Of a stretch of 64,000 nt of DNA, positions 43,421 through 52,630 are shown in pieces (positions within the stretch are counted from its first letter, which is position 1; each line of letters opens with the position of its first letter). The stretch covers positions 124,001-188,000 of the forward strand of contig CBDCAK010000001.1 of the NCBI GenBank assembly GCA_965213905.1, in the 5' to 3' direction. Below the pieces are notes generated by a model. That model was not told the origin of the DNA and did no database searches. It saw only the letters and a list, made by a program, of their open reading frames with translations. The DNA comes from SIRX01 sp965213905 (lineage in GTDB: Bacteria; Actinomycetota; Rubrobacteria; Rubrobacterales; Rubrobacteraceae). The position numbers and the translations under genes are program-made.

Positions 43421-44289
43421 AAAGCCTCCCGTCGCTGGTCGCAGAAGTTGGTGTCGGAGCAGGTATAACGAGTCTCACCAGTCGACTCGTCAGTAGTCTC
43501 GTCAAGGAAGGTGCCTGTGGAGCCGCAGCGGCGGCAGGGTTCGGGGAAACGCTCGACCCGGAAGCGGTGGTCGTCGAATTCCAAAGGCTCCACGCTGGTG
43601 TGCGGTGGGACGGCATAGATGCGCTTCTCCCGGCCCGCGCCGAAAAGCGAGAGGTAGGGTGCTTCGTGGAGTTTGGGAACGTCCCAGCGGGGTATTGGAC
43701 TAGGGTCCATCAGGTAGGTACGGTTGACAATCACCGGGTATCGGGCTCCGACTGTTATCTCCTTGTGCTTTGCGACGCTTTCGTAGAGGAAGAGCCATAT
43801 CTTGGAGTAGTCTCGCTCAGCATGCATCCTGCGCGCCTTCGAGAGACGAGGTTCGACTCTCTCCAGTGGCTCGGGTATTGGAACCTGGAAGACCAGGATC
43901 TGGTCCTCTCTTAACGGCTCCTCTGGAACACGATGCCGAGTCTGAACGATAGTCGCTTCAACAGTGTTGAGCGTCGTTTCCACCTCTGCCATCCGGGCAA
44001 CAAGACTCCGCATGTTGACCGCGTTGACGGACTCATCGGCCCCCTGATCTATGGCCTTATACACGTCTCCCGGTCCGATTAAAGCTAGAGAAAGCTGCAA
44101 GCCTCCCGTGCCCCACCCGCGCGCCAGAGGCATCTCACGACTGCCAAACGGAACCTGATGGCCAGGAATAGAGACAGCCTTGAGGGTCTTGCGCCGTAGC
44201 TCCCGCTTCGTCTGCTCGTCCAAGAAAGCGTAGTTGTAGACGGGGCCATCCGCCGCGCCGCCGTTCTCTAGAAGCTCCTTAACCTTCAA
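43417..44289 (-). CDS. phnJ: C-P lyase radical SAM subunit
   Basis: Cleaves the carbon-phosphorus bond of ribose-1-phosphonate-5-phosphate using a 4Fe-4S cluster and SAM. The C-terminal cysteines follow the CX2CX21CX5C pattern of PhnJ exactly (CRRC ... CSDTNFC). Other family segments are YNYAFLDEQTKRELRRKTLK, IPGHQVPFGSREMPLARGWG and RTYLMDPSPIPRWDV. I prefer TTG 44289, with AAAGGAG 8 bases upstream, over TTG 44328. It overlaps the phnI end. Confidence 0.95.
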   Translation of the reverse strand: MKVKELLENGGAADGPVYNYAFLDEQTKRELRRKTLKAVSIPGHQVPFGSREMPLARGWGTGGLQLSLALIGPGDVYKAIDQGADESVNAVNMRSLVARMAEVETTLNTVEATIVQTRHRVPEEPLREDQILVFQVPIPEPLERVEPRLSKARRMHAERDYSKIWLFLYESVAKHKEITVGARYPVIVNRTYLMDPSPIPRWDVPKLHEAPYLSLFGAGREKRIYAVPPHTSVEPLEFDDHRFRVERFPEPCRRCGSTGTFLDETTDESTGETRYTCSDTNFCDQRREAL

Positions 44290-45403
44290 CTTCGGCTCCT
44301 TTCTTCTGAACCTCCCGAAGACGGTCAAGGGAGGACTGGAACGTAACGTAGTGCGGAAGTTTCAAGTGCTCAACGAAGCCGGTGGCCTCTACACCGTCGG
44401 CGTGGTAGAGGACGAACTCTTCATCTTCGGCGGGTCCAGCCGGTCCCTGTTCCCGCTCGACACCGGCCCGGATCGCCGCATCCAGCACCGACATCGCGAT
44501 GGCCTTACGCTCGTTGCGGCCAAAGACGAGACCGTAACCTAGCGTCATCGCCTTCCCCCCCGCCGACACAGGGTCCGCGGCGTCCGACCCGGGCTCTTCG
44601 ACCCTGGTATCGTCTTCTTCCCCACCATAGCCCATGTCTCGACCGACCGCCTCGACCTCAGTGCAGGAGATCTCACCAATTTCAACTTCTTCACCCAGGT
44701 GTGGATGTTGCACCTTCAGAGGCAGGTGTCCTACCCGGAACTCTGCGAGCGTGGGATGTACCGCGCCAAATCCCCTCAGCGAGCTGTAGGCCAGGGCGGT
44801 CATCGCGCCCGCCTCACCACGGGCCAGAGCCTGCAGCCGAGCGGAACGCGGCGCGGGAATAGTTAGCGCGTCACGGGTGATATCGAACGGCTCCCCGGGC
44901 TCCGCCGGCCGCCGCTTCGCCACCAGCCCGGCTTCGCGCAAAAAATCCGTTATTCGGGGCAACTCTCCAGTGCTCCCGTTTTCCGCAGAATCATTGAGAA
45001 ATGACTGCTCCTCGCGCTCCAGGCCTAATAGGCGCTGAGAGTAGTCCCGGGTCGCGCCGAGGATCTGCCCTCCCGGCACATCCTTGAATGCCGAGGAGAT
45101 CCGCCGTACGAGGCGCATCCCGCCCGTGTCGGCGGGCCTAGTATATCCTTGCCGGGGCAGCGTTGAACGGTAGGCCCTCAAAAGGAATGCGGCCTCGGCC
45201 AGATCGCCTTGTGCTTGGAGCACCGCGCTTGCTGCCAGCCGTGGAGCGTACAGACCGGCCTCGCTAATGACCGCGTCTACCGCGTGACGCATCCCCTTCT
45301 CCACCGTTTCGGCAGAGATTCCCGAGTCCTCAGCGGCGAGATTCTCAAGAAACTCAGCGGCCCTGATCGCCTCCTCGCCACCTCGGACCGCCGTGTAGCC
45401 CAT
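44279..45403 (-). CDS. phnI: C-P lyase core subunit
   Basis: With PhnG and PhnH it displaces adenine from ATP by phosphonate. MGYTAVRGGEEAIRAAEFLE, RLVRRISSAFKDVPGGQILG, TRDYSQRLLGLEREEQSF, FDITRDALTIPAPRSARLQA and LGYGLVFGRNERKAIAMSVL are PhnI blocks. Its length of 374 residues is normal. The start shares a base with the phnH stop. Confidence 0.95.
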   Translation of the reverse strand: MGYTAVRGGEEAIRAAEFLENLAAEDSGISAETVEKGMRHAVDAVISEAGLYAPRLAASAVLQAQGDLAEAAFLLRAYRSTLPRQGYTRPADTGGMRLVRRISSAFKDVPGGQILGATRDYSQRLLGLEREEQSFLNDSAENGSTGELPRITDFLREAGLVAKRRPAEPGEPFDITRDALTIPAPRSARLQALARGEAGAMTALAYSSLRGFGAVHPTLAEFRVGHLPLKVQHPHLGEEVEIGEISCTEVEAVGRDMGYGGEEDDTRVEEPGSDAADPVSAGGKAMTLGYGLVFGRNERKAIAMSVLDAAIRAGVEREQGPAGPAEDEEFVLYHADGVEATGFVEHLKLPHYVTFQSSLDRLREVQKKGAEVEG

Positions 45404-45981
45404 CAGGCACTCACCTTCAGCCGGGTGGAGCGGGGCAGGCCAGCGATCCGACCGGCGCCGTCTATCAGGTACACGTCTATCCCCAGCGGATAGTCCAGCC
45501 GGGTCTCCCGGATAGCCTCAGCTTCCACTCTTGTGAGACCTTCTATACCTAGGGTACGGACGTCAGGTATACCGGGACCGGAGAGCTCCAATAGCAACGT
45601 GCCGGCGTTCGAGAGTTCTTCGACGGTGTAGATCGCAGTAGCTCCTATCTCGGGACGTTCCAGCGTGCCACGCCCCAATTCCAGTGTCTCGCCTGCTGAG
45701 TCACCACCAGAGATCAGGGCAAAGTCCGCCTCTTTCGCGGGCGACGCTTTCGCTCCAGTAAACTGGAAGAGACGATCCTCCACCCCTACGGCCCGCTCGC
45801 CGAGGACGCAGAAGGTGACTTCGTAGTCCAGAAGCGACCGGGCAGTCGCCTCAAGGGATCTGCATGCAAACGGTGGTAGCGTAAAGAGCTTTCCAGGTTG
45901 GGCCGCCGCCTGGAGCAGAGTGCGGAAGACTCGTTGGGAGTCAAAGATAGTGTCGAAGCCGCTCGCGCTATACGCTTTCAC
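45403..45981 (-). CDS. phnH: C-P lyase core subunit
   Basis: A PhnH-family protein with QRVFRTLLQAAAQPGKLFTL, LLDYEVTFCVLGERAVG, LELGRGTLERPEIGATAIYT, LLLELSGPGIPDVRTLGIEG and YPLGIDVYLIDGAGRIAGLP. All are close to the known family core. The start overlaps the phnG stop as ATGA. Confidence 0.95.
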   Translation of the reverse strand: MKAYSASGFDTIFDSQRVFRTLLQAAAQPGKLFTLPPFACRSLEATARSLLDYEVTFCVLGERAVGVEDRLFQFTGAKASPAKEADFALISGGDSAGETLELGRGTLERPEIGATAIYTVEELSNAGTLLLELSGPGIPDVRTLGIEGLTRVEAEAIRETRLDYPLGIDVYLIDGAGRIAGLPRSTRLKVSA

Positions 45982-46379
45982 GTCATCTCCTCAAACTCGA
46001 CCCGAGTGGGCTGAACCGCAGCCCAGCGTTCCCGCCTTGCCTCACGGACGACGCTTAGGCTCTCGCGAAGGCCCTCAACGCCATCGCGCCGGCTTGCGGC
46101 GTCCACCACGGCGGCGCAAAGAGAGCGCTCGGGATCGTGGCCCACGACCATACCCCAGCCTGGTTCACCAGCGAGGGTTACCTCGCAAGTCGTCACAAGC
46201 ACCTCCCCAAAGTTGAATATCTCACCATCCACGGTCTCCCGGACGCGGGCCATCAACAGCACCGGCTGCGGTGGGTTCAGCACCCGCGCTTCAGCCTCTT
46301 GCAGACATCGTTCGGCCAGGGACTTGAGTCGTTCCGAAGGTGTGTAGGATATGGCTTCGTAGGTCTCTTTAGGGTTAAT
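45978..46379 (-). CDS. phnG: C-P lyase core subunit, unusual start
   Basis: VLLMARVRETVDGEIFNFGE and VLVTTCEVTLAGEPGWGMVV-GHDPERS are PhnG sequence. The family needs about 35 residues before these, and they are present (YTPSERLKSLAERCLQEAEA) in an open frame upstream of GTG 46283, but without ATG, GTG or TTG. An ATT at 46379 overlaps the gntR stop (ATTAA), mimicking the ATGA overlaps elsewhere in the operon. It may be a rare AUU start, or phnG may be degraded to the 101-residue GTG form. Confidence 0.75.
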   Translation of the reverse strand: MNPKETYEAISYTPSERLKSLAERCLQEAEARVLNPPQPVLLMARVRETVDGEIFNFGEVLVTTCEVTLAGEPGWGMVVGHDPERSLCAAVVDAASRRDGVEGLRESLSVVREARRERWAAVQPTRVEFEEMT

Positions 46380-47130
46380 TTTTATCGCCTTTCACGTCGC
46401 GTATATGGACCTGCATACGGGTCGCGTCGCCCCGGAAGTAGGTGACTCCCCACTCGGCCGGCGTTCCATCTTCCAGAGTATCGAGGCTCTCGACGCGGAG
46501 TAGGGACGCACCGGACTGAACACCCAGATGGCGGCTACAACCGCTGTCGGCGGGCTCTATCTCGAACGTGGAGCGGCCGCGATAGAGTTTTGCGCCGTAG
46601 TGGGATTCTATGAGGGCGCGAGAGGAACGGGGGTTGTGAAGAACGCCCTCCGCGCCGGGGAAGAGGTTCTCCCGGAAATGCTTTACGGAATAGTCCAGCG
46701 GGATCTCCCCGGCAAAACTAACGCTCTCCCGCGCCACCAGCGGCTCTCCGGCGGGCACTTTCATCGCCTCTGGCATTCGTCCAAGGGCCCGCACGCGACG
46801 GACGCTGAGGATTTTACGCGAAGCCTTCAAGCCCACCCGGGATACAGAGTCAGTGAAACTCATCTTCTCCGCCACCCGGTAGTCTACACGTCCGGGCCGT
46901 ACGAATGTACCCCTTCCACGCACCCGCACGACGAGCCCCTTGCCCTGCAACTGGTTCAGAGCTTGCCCCGCTGTATGACGGTTGATGGCGTACTTCTCGG
47001 CCAGCGCGTGTTCCGTCGGAAGACGGTCGCCGACGCCATACTCCCCGCGCAGCATCGCACCCTCCAAATCCTCGGCGACCTGGACGTAGATCGGTACGCC
47101 ATCCGACCGTCTTAAGTACACGGCCTTCAT
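46375..47130 (-). CDS. phnF: GntR-family (HutC/PhnF-type) regulator
   Basis: The N-terminal winged helix (VPIYVQVAEDLEGAMLRGEY, YAINRHTAGQALNQLQGKGL) is followed by a UTRA ligand-binding domain (RESVSFAGEIPLDYSVKHFR, ESHYGAKLYRGRSTFEIEPA). PhnF repressors control phosphonate genes. GTCTAGAC-type sites at 47166, 49879 and 52631 fit its expected GTnTAnAC recognition. ATG 47130 overlaps the HD gene as ATGA. Confidence 0.85.
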   Translation of the reverse strand: MKAVYLRRSDGVPIYVQVAEDLEGAMLRGEYGVGDRLPTEHALAEKYAINRHTAGQALNQLQGKGLVVRVRGRGTFVRPGRVDYRVAEKMSFTDSVSRVGLKASRKILSVRRVRALGRMPEAMKVPAGEPLVARESVSFAGEIPLDYSVKHFRENLFPGAEGVLHNPRSSRALIESHYGAKLYRGRSTFEIEPADSGCSRHLGVQSGASLLRVESLDTLEDGTPAEWGVTYFRGDATRMQVHIRDVKGDKN

Positions 47131-47753
47131 TCCTCAACTTCCGCGTCACGCCCGGAACCATTTTGTCTAGATGGAGAAGGGTCGTTGAGATGGTTCGTCA
47201 CGACGACCCGCAGGTCTTCTCCGTAGTGTTCGAGAGGCGGGACCTCAGCGCCAGGGTCTTTGGCGAGGTCATCCCAACGTCGCAGTTCCGCTGCGTCTCG
47301 CCATCCCGGGTGCCGCTCAAACTCTGCGACCTCGTCGGGGCTCATCGGTCCGCCCTGGGCTTCTAGGGTATGGCGAGAGGTGTCTGAGAGGTCCTGCTCG
47401 TAAACCGGATCCGTGGCGACGAGGTAGCGCTTGGCAGGTACGTGTTGTTCGGCGAGCCAGGCCACGCGCTCCCCGGTAAGCGGTCTTAACCAGGCGCCCG
47501 CCAAGGCACCGTGCTCGCTCCCGGTCACGCCGGCAGCCCGTAGGTCGCGCAGGGCAACGGGCGAGCGCCCGATGTCGTGAAGCAGGGCTGCGACCACGAC
47601 CTCGAATTCGTGGCCTGAGTTACGAGCGAGGTCGGCGCACTGAAGAGCGTGTTGGAGTTGGTCCACAGCCTCACCATCGTAGGGGAGGTCTTCGACCTCC
47701 TGCAGTGCAGCAAGTATTTTGAATCGGATTTCTTCCGCTGTTTTACCGGGCAT
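47127..47753 (-). CDS. HD-domain oxygenase of phosphonate operons (PhnZ/TIGR03276-like)
   Basis: The HD metal centre: QLQHALQCADLARNSGHEFE, VVAALLHDIGRSPVAL, GSEHGALAGAWLRPLTGERV, AEQHVPAKRYLVATDP and HPGWRDAAELRRWDD. Relatives are di-iron oxygenases cleaving 1-hydroxyphosphonates, or HD proteins tied to phosphonate operons. ATG 47753 is chosen over 47801 because it overlaps the oxidoreductase end by 11 bases and has a GGGGGCG-like site. The exact substrate is unknown. Confidence 0.8.
   Translation of the reverse strand: MPGKTAEEIRFKILAALQEVEDLPYDGEAVDQLQHALQCADLARNSGHEFEVVVAALLHDIGRSPVALRDLRAAGVTGSEHGALAGAWLRPLTGERVAWLAEQHVPAKRYLVATDPVYEQDLSDTSRHTLEAQGGPMSPDEVAEFERHPGWRDAAELRRWDDLAKDPGAEVPPLEHYGEDLRVVVTNHLNDPSPSRQNGSGRDAEVEE
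47166..47172. promoter_or_regulatory. Possible PhnF half-operator near gntR start
   Basis: TGTCTAGATG lies about 35 bases upstream of the gntR start, inside the HD gene 3' end. It keeps one half of the GTCTAGAC site and may allow autoregulation. Weak. Confidence 0.3.
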
Positions 47754-48924
47754 CCGAGAACGCCCCCTCAACGGTCGAGACGACGGGCTCCGAAGCAACA
47801 ACCTCCTCGGCCAGACCGAACGAAAGCGTCATGCCTGCGCCGCCCAGCCCGTTCACCACCGTAACGCCCGGCTCGGGATGGACGACGAGCTCGGATTCGT
47901 CGTTCTCTAGGCGGGGGTAGAAGCCATGCCAACGTTCGGCGACCTTAAGCTCGGGCACAGTAGCGAAGGTATTGAAATAATCAAGGATTTTAGCGTTGAT
48001 CTCTTCGCTCTCGAATGGGTCGTGCGTGAGCCCGTACTCGTGGTGGTCCCCAATGGTCAACTCTCCTAGAGCAGTTTGGGAAACCATTACGTGGATGTGG
48101 TTATCGACGTAGAATGGCAGCTCGTGTCGGGTCCGCTCCCGTAGGGCCTCCAGGCTTTCACAGTGCTCAAAAGCTCGATAGTGCAGCAGTGTCAGGCCGC
48201 CACAGAGGCTCGGACCGAGTTGCCAACCGTCCGGTTGCTGGGCCGTGCGCATCATCTGGAGCTTGCAGCGAGAGATCCCACTCTCGGCGAAGACCTCTGG
48301 GTAAAGTGTCTCGAAATCGTTGCCACCGCAAACGTAGACACGTCCGACTCGCAAGCTCCCGGAGGTCGTCTCTACGTTCGGCAGGTCGATGCTCTTAACC
48401 GTTGCGCCAAAGCGAAAATCCACTCCGTATTCACGCTCCAGTATCCGAGAAATAGCGGGGATCGCCTGCCGCGGGTCCACGTTCAGTTCGGTCGGACTCC
48501 AGAGGGCCCCGAGCAGCTCGTTATCCTTGGCCGCCGGACTCTTTTGCAACACTTCTTTCGCAGGTATTATTGCACAGCCCTGCTCCCGAGCCTCGGGGGT
48601 CGTTTCCACGTACTCTTCAAGCACATCCATCTCGTCTTGCCGGTAGGCTAGATGTAGGGATCCGCTCTCGGCACACCAGATGCCGGACTTTTCGGCGATC
48701 TCAAGCCAGATATTCCGGCTGCGGAGCGCCCGCTCATATAGCGGCCCGGCCGGCTGCCCGATGGGCCACACCAACCCGAAGTTGCGAATCGAAGCGCCGA
48801 CCGCCCGCTCGTTGCGCTCGAGAAGGATGACCTTTTTACCCTGTTTGGCTGCGGCCAGCGCGTGCGCCAAGCCGACTATGCCCGCCCCGATCACCGCTAC
48901 ATCTGCCCTATTAGATCCCGTCAT
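47743..48924 (-). CDS. FAD-dependent oxidoreductase of phosphonate operons (TIGR03364-like)
   Basis: A DAO-type fold: DVAVIGAGIVGLAHALAAAK (dinucleotide motif), VILLERNERAVGASIRNFGL, VYVCGGNDFETLYPEVF and VVNGLGGAGMTLSFGLAEEV. TIGR03364 proteins lie beside phnX and oxidise the amine of aminoalkyl- or N-methyl-aminoethyl-phosphonates to phosphonoacetaldehyde, as far as I recall. This fits the neighbouring phnX. The stop overlaps the HD gene. Confidence 0.85.
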   Translation of the reverse strand: MTGSNRADVAVIGAGIVGLAHALAAAKQGKKVILLERNERAVGASIRNFGLVWPIGQPAGPLYERALRSRNIWLEIAEKSGIWCAESGSLHLAYRQDEMDVLEEYVETTPEAREQGCAIIPAKEVLQKSPAAKDNELLGALWSPTELNVDPRQAIPAISRILEREYGVDFRFGATVKSIDLPNVETTSGSLRVGRVYVCGGNDFETLYPEVFAESGISRCKLQMMRTAQQPDGWQLGPSLCGGLTLLHYRAFEHCESLEALRERTRHELPFYVDNHIHVMVSQTALGELTIGDHHEYGLTHDPFESEEINAKILDYFNTFATVPELKVAERWHGFYPRLENDESELVVHPEPGVTVVNGLGGAGMTLSFGLAEEVVASEPVVSTVEGAFSDAR

Positions 48925-48963
48925 CTCAAATCTCCTTATCGCAGTTCGCTATTGCCACTGCTC

Positions 48964-49815
48964 CTATGGTTGCTCTCCCCGGGCCAATCGCGCTTCGACA
49001 GAGTCGATTACCTTTGGCAGGTCGACGATGGTATCCACAACGTAATGTGTTCCGGTCCGATACATACGCTGGTGGATTTCGTCTAGCTCTCGACGATCAG
49101 CTTTCTCCGCCGCCTCTTCATCGAGGCCCAGCTCGTTACCGCTCTTCGCGAGGCCGACGGTCCATGCCCCGGCGTTAAGGCCTTCCTCGATATCCGTCAT
49201 CGTGTCGCCGACCTTCACGCAAGCGGACATAGGGTAGATACTGAGGTCCATGGCGCCCTTATATATCGCCCACGGGTAGGGACGGCCGGCGGGTACGTCC
49301 TCGGGGCACACTAGCGAATCAGGCTCGTAGCCTTGCTTGCGGGCGGCGGCCAAGACTTTTTTCATGATCTTCCGGTTGTAGCCGCTTGAGGAGCCAATCT
49401 TGATCCCCCGGTCACGACAGGCATCTATCGCTTCTACCGTGCCAGGAATCAGGTCTGTGTGGGAGGTTGCGCTCTCCACCTGAAGCGGCACGAAGTCTTC
49501 GTATATGGCGTCAACGTCATCTTCCGTCCACTCCCGGCCATTGTTCACCCTCCACTGCTCGCCTACCGGCTCCATCGCCAGCAACGCCCAAACGTGGTCA
49601 CGCTTGGCGGCCCCCATGGGCTTTCGCGCTTGCTGGGGCGTGACATCCAAATCCCAGCGCCGGAAGACCTCCACAAAAGCAGAAACCGGAGCCTGGCTAC
49701 CGTAGTCGACCGTGGTGCCGGCCCAGTCTAGGATCAAGGCCTGTACGGGCCCGGTGTATACGCGGCGGTACGTGAACTTCTGAACGGCGGTTGCGTTGGC
49801 TACTATTTTTGTCAT
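48964..49815 (-). CDS. phnX: Phosphonoacetaldehyde hydrolase
   Basis: Cleaves phosphonoacetaldehyde to acetaldehyde and phosphate. A HAD fold with LILDWAGTTVDYGSQAPVSA (nucleophile Asp and family-specific Ala-Gly), ARKPMGAAKRDHVWALL carrying the Schiff-base Lys region, IGSSSGYNRKIMKKV, CPEDVPAGRPYPWAIYKGAM and VKVGDTMTDIEEGLNAGAW. ATG 49815 follows GGAGAG. A GTCTAGAC operator lies 56 bases upstream. Confidence 0.95.
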   Translation of the reverse strand: MTKIVANATAVQKFTYRRVYTGPVQALILDWAGTTVDYGSQAPVSAFVEVFRRWDLDVTPQQARKPMGAAKRDHVWALLAMEPVGEQWRVNNGREWTEDDVDAIYEDFVPLQVESATSHTDLIPGTVEAIDACRDRGIKIGSSSGYNRKIMKKVLAAARKQGYEPDSLVCPEDVPAGRPYPWAIYKGAMDLSIYPMSACVKVGDTMTDIEEGLNAGAWTVGLAKSGNELGLDEEAAEKADRRELDEIHQRMYRTGTHYVVDTIVDLPKVIDSVEARLARGEQP

Positions 49816-49870
49816 TCGACCACTCTCCTCATGCAGTTTCGTTATTGTCCCGCGCCGAACCTTTATAAAG

Positions 49871-49896
49871 AAGGGAGTTGTCTAGACAACTCCCTT
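49871..49896. promoter_or_regulatory. 26-bp perfect palindrome, PhnF operator candidate
   Basis: Two 13-base arms (AAGGGAGTTGTCT and its complement) meet at the centre of GTCTAGAC. HutC-type GntR proteins favour GTnTAnAC. It lies between phnE and phnX and could also act as a terminator for the transport genes. Confidence 0.65.
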
Positions 49897-49953
49897 TCAG
49901 GGATGCCGTCGACGACCGTAGCGGGCGGTTGGCCATTCCGACGGAGACGACTG

Positions 49954-50757
49954 TTATATGAACCTCGCTCGTATGTAAGAAGACACTTGCTCCACGACCA
50001 GAACGATGATGAAGATGGAGATCAAGATCGTCAGCACTTCCTGATACTTGAAGAGGCGCATCGCGTTCGTCAGCAGGAACCCAATACCGCCGGCCCCGAC
50101 AAGCCCCAGCACCACCGAGCTTCGGATGTTTATGTCCCAGCGGTAGAGCGTGAGGCCCACAAAGGCGGGCATCACTTGCGGTACAACTCCATAGGCTAGG
50201 ACCTGCAGCGGGCGGGCGCCGGTCGACTTCAAAGCCTCGACTTGTCCCACGTCGATCTCCTCTATCGACTCGGCGTAAAGCTTGCCGAGCATCCCGATAG
50301 AGTGGATCGCGATAGCCAGAGTTCCTGGGAAAGGCCCGAGGCCCACAGCCGCGACGAAGATGAGCGCGAATATAAGATCCGGCACCGCCCGGGTGAATAC
50401 TACGAACGCCCGGGTGATCTGGTAGAGAAACTGGTTCGGGGTGACGTTCTTGGCGGCGAGAAAGGCCAGCGGTACTGACATTAGGGCGGCCAAGGCGGTC
50501 CCGATAAGAGCCATCTGGAGCGTTTCGAGGGAGGCTAACGCCACCTCCGGTATGTTCGCCAGGGCCGGTGGGAACATGCTCGCGACGATGCCAACGAGGT
50601 CCGGCATCCCCCGGGCCAACCTCACCGGGCTGAAGCCAACGGCTAGGAAGCTCCAAACGAAGAAAGCAAGAATCAGCAGCAGCCCGAGGAGCTTTAGGAC
50701 TGGCCAGAGCAGCCTCTCTTTGGTCTCTTTAGCCAGCTTAGAGGTATTCTTGCTCAT
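49954..50757 (-). CDS. phnE: Phosphonate ABC transporter permease
   Basis: A 267-residue membrane protein with five to six helices. The conserved EAA-type loop is GKLYAESIEEIDVGQVEALKST-GARPLQ, with LYRWDINIRSSVVLGLVGAG and GGIGFLLTNAMRLFKYQEV. ATG 50757 overlaps the phnC stop as ATGA. Works with PhnC and PhnD in phosphonate uptake. Confidence 0.9.
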   Translation of the reverse strand: MSKNTSKLAKETKERLLWPVLKLLGLLLILAFFVWSFLAVGFSPVRLARGMPDLVGIVASMFPPALANIPEVALASLETLQMALIGTALAALMSVPLAFLAAKNVTPNQFLYQITRAFVVFTRAVPDLIFALIFVAAVGLGPFPGTLAIAIHSIGMLGKLYAESIEEIDVGQVEALKSTGARPLQVLAYGVVPQVMPAFVGLTLYRWDINIRSSVVLGLVGAGGIGFLLTNAMRLFKYQEVLTILISIFIIVLVVEQVSSYIRARFI

Positions 50758-51518
50758 GTGAACGCCTCCTCCATCTCAGTCCCGTAGACTGTCTCTACCT
50801 CGTCGTTCTCCAACTGTCCTGTTCCGCGGTCGAGTACCAGCACGCCATCCCGCATGCCCAAGGTCCGGTCAGCATAGCGTCCGGCGAGGTTCACCTGATG
50901 CAGATTGCAAAAGACCGCTATGTCCTCCTCGTCGGCGAGGTAGCGTAGGGCGTCCATGACGGTCCGGGCCGACGCGGGGTCGAGGCTCGCGACCGGCTCG
51001 TCTGCCAGGACCACCTTCGCCTTCTGCGCGAGGACGCGGGCTATGGCGACGCGCTGCTGCTGGCCGCCTGAGAGGGTGTCGGCCCGCTGATGTGCCCGGT
51101 CTCCCAGCCCTACTTTCTCCAGGCAATCGAGCGCGGTCAGTTTCTCTTGCCGGGTGAAGCGACGGAAAACGCTTCTTATGGTTGGCATCTCCGGGAGCAT
51201 CCCGCACAGAACGTTGTTCAAGGTAGAAATTCGCCGGACGAGGTTGAACTGCTGAAAGATAAAGCCCATGTCTTTGCGGGCCATGCGAAGCTTGTTGCCG
51301 GAAATTCCTGTGACACGGTGTCCGTCCACTTTTACCTCACCGGAGGTCGGCTCGGTGAGGCTGTTCATGCACCGGAGCAGGGTGGATTTCCCGGCTCCGC
51401 TCTTTCCAATGATCACGGCGAACTCCCCGTGTCCCATCGAAAAAGAGATGTCGTTCAATGCCCGGGTCCCGTCAGGATAAGTCTTGCTCAGCCCGCTGAC
51501 TTCTACATAATTACTCAC
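50754..51518 (-). CDS. phnC: Phosphonate ABC transporter ATP-binding protein
   Basis: Walker A GKSGAGKSTLLRCMNSL, QQFNLVRRISTLNNVLCGM, signature TLSGGQQQRVAIARVL, Walker B VVLADEPVASLDPASA and CNLHQVNLAGRYADR are all PhnC features. GTG 51518 has AAAGGAA upstream. An earlier ATG at 51593 would make an atypical leader. Confidence 0.95.
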   Translation of the reverse strand: MSNYVEVSGLSKTYPDGTRALNDISFSMGHGEFAVIIGKSGAGKSTLLRCMNSLTEPTSGEVKVDGHRVTGISGNKLRMARKDMGFIFQQFNLVRRISTLNNVLCGMLPEMPTIRSVFRRFTRQEKLTALDCLEKVGLGDRAHQRADTLSGGQQQRVAIARVLAQKAKVVLADEPVASLDPASARTVMDALRYLADEEDIAVFCNLHQVNLAGRYADRTLGMRDGVLVLDRGTGQLENDEVETVYGTEMEEAFT

Positions 51519-51549
51519 AAAACGTTCCTTTCTTAGCCTGGAACCAGCT

Positions 51550-52524
51550 TCAGCCGGTGAGTTGTCCCTCATCAAGGTCCAGCGTCTTAGCAAGCTCGCG
51601 GATCACGTCGTAGTCGGAGTCCTCGGCCTTCACGTAGCCAATCGCTCCCTCCGGACTCAACTTGTCCGCGCCTACATCTTCGGGAGTCATGTTCACGAAG
51701 GTTTGCTGGATCCTGTCCTTGGCTTCGGAAGGTATGTTTCCCCGCACGGCTATTGGGCTCTGCGGTATCGGGTCCGACTCCCAGATCTTGCGAACTTGGC
51801 CTTCCTTGATGACTCCTTCACCAATCATGGTGTCGAACACTGTGCTAGCAACTGCCCCGGCGTCCACGTCGCCATTGGCCGCAGCGAGTGCAGAAGCGTC
51901 GTGCCCGCCGGCGAAGTTTGACTGTGCGAGATCTTCGTCCGGGTTCATGCCAGCATCCGCAAACGCCTTTCTTGGAAATAGGTTGCCAGAAGTTGAGGCC
52001 GGATCGACGAAGGCGAAGTTCTTGCCTCCAAGATCCTTGACTTCCTGGATGTTACTGTCGGCCTTTGTGATAATAAAACTCTGGTAGGTTGGGTTCTCTG
52101 TACCTTCCTCCGCGAACTGTACCGCGATCGCCTCAGCGTCCGCCCTCTGGGAGGCTAGGATGTATGAGAGCGGACCGAGCCAGGCAACCTCTGCCTGACC
52201 GGAGCCCATCGCCTCGATGATGCCCGAGTAGTCGGTTGCGGTATAGAGTTTCGACTCAACCCCGAGCTGCTCGCCGACGTAGGCCGCAACAGGTTCGAAA
52301 GCCTTGGCGACATCTTGAGTATCCTCAGAAGGAATTACACCTATCCTCAATGGATCCGGTATCCCCTCCGCGCTCTCGGAGCCACCTCCGCCAGCCCCAC
52401 ACCCTGCGAGAGGTACCAGGGCCACACCTATAAGCCCAGCACCTCCAAGCCGCAAGAAGTCTCTACGACTCACCATGCGCCGCACTGGCGCATACTCGAC
52501 TCGGGTCGTCGCTTTCTTGTTCAT
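51550..52524 (-). CDS. phnD: Phosphonate ABC substrate-binding lipoprotein
   Basis: A twin-arginine signal (SRRDFLRLGG) with a lipobox-like LVPLAGC predicts a Tat-exported lipoprotein. The binding protein body has PLRIGVIPSEDTQDVAKAF, VAWLGPLSYILASQRADAEA, FAFVDPASTSGNLFPRKAFA and AGAVASTVFDTMI. ATG 52524 is preceded by GGAGGTCG. It is the first gene of the phn operon. Confidence 0.9.
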   Translation of the reverse strand: MNKKATTRVEYAPVRRMVSRRDFLRLGGAGLIGVALVPLAGCGAGGGGSESAEGIPDPLRIGVIPSEDTQDVAKAFEPVAAYVGEQLGVESKLYTATDYSGIIEAMGSGQAEVAWLGPLSYILASQRADAEAIAVQFAEEGTENPTYQSFIITKADSNIQEVKDLGGKNFAFVDPASTSGNLFPRKAFADAGMNPDEDLAQSNFAGGHDASALAAANGDVDAGAVASTVFDTMIGEGVIKEGQVRKIWESDPIPQSPIAVRGNIPSEAKDRIQQTFVNMTPEDVGADKLSPEGAIGYVKAEDSDYDVIRELAKTLDLDEGQLTG

Positions 52525-52630
52525 CTTTCGACCTCCGAAAGTAGCAGGACTTACCAACGGATACGACGCTAACAGACATTCTCCTGGGGTGAGTTAAAGG
52601 ACTGAAACTTGCAAGTTAAAGGTTTGTTTC

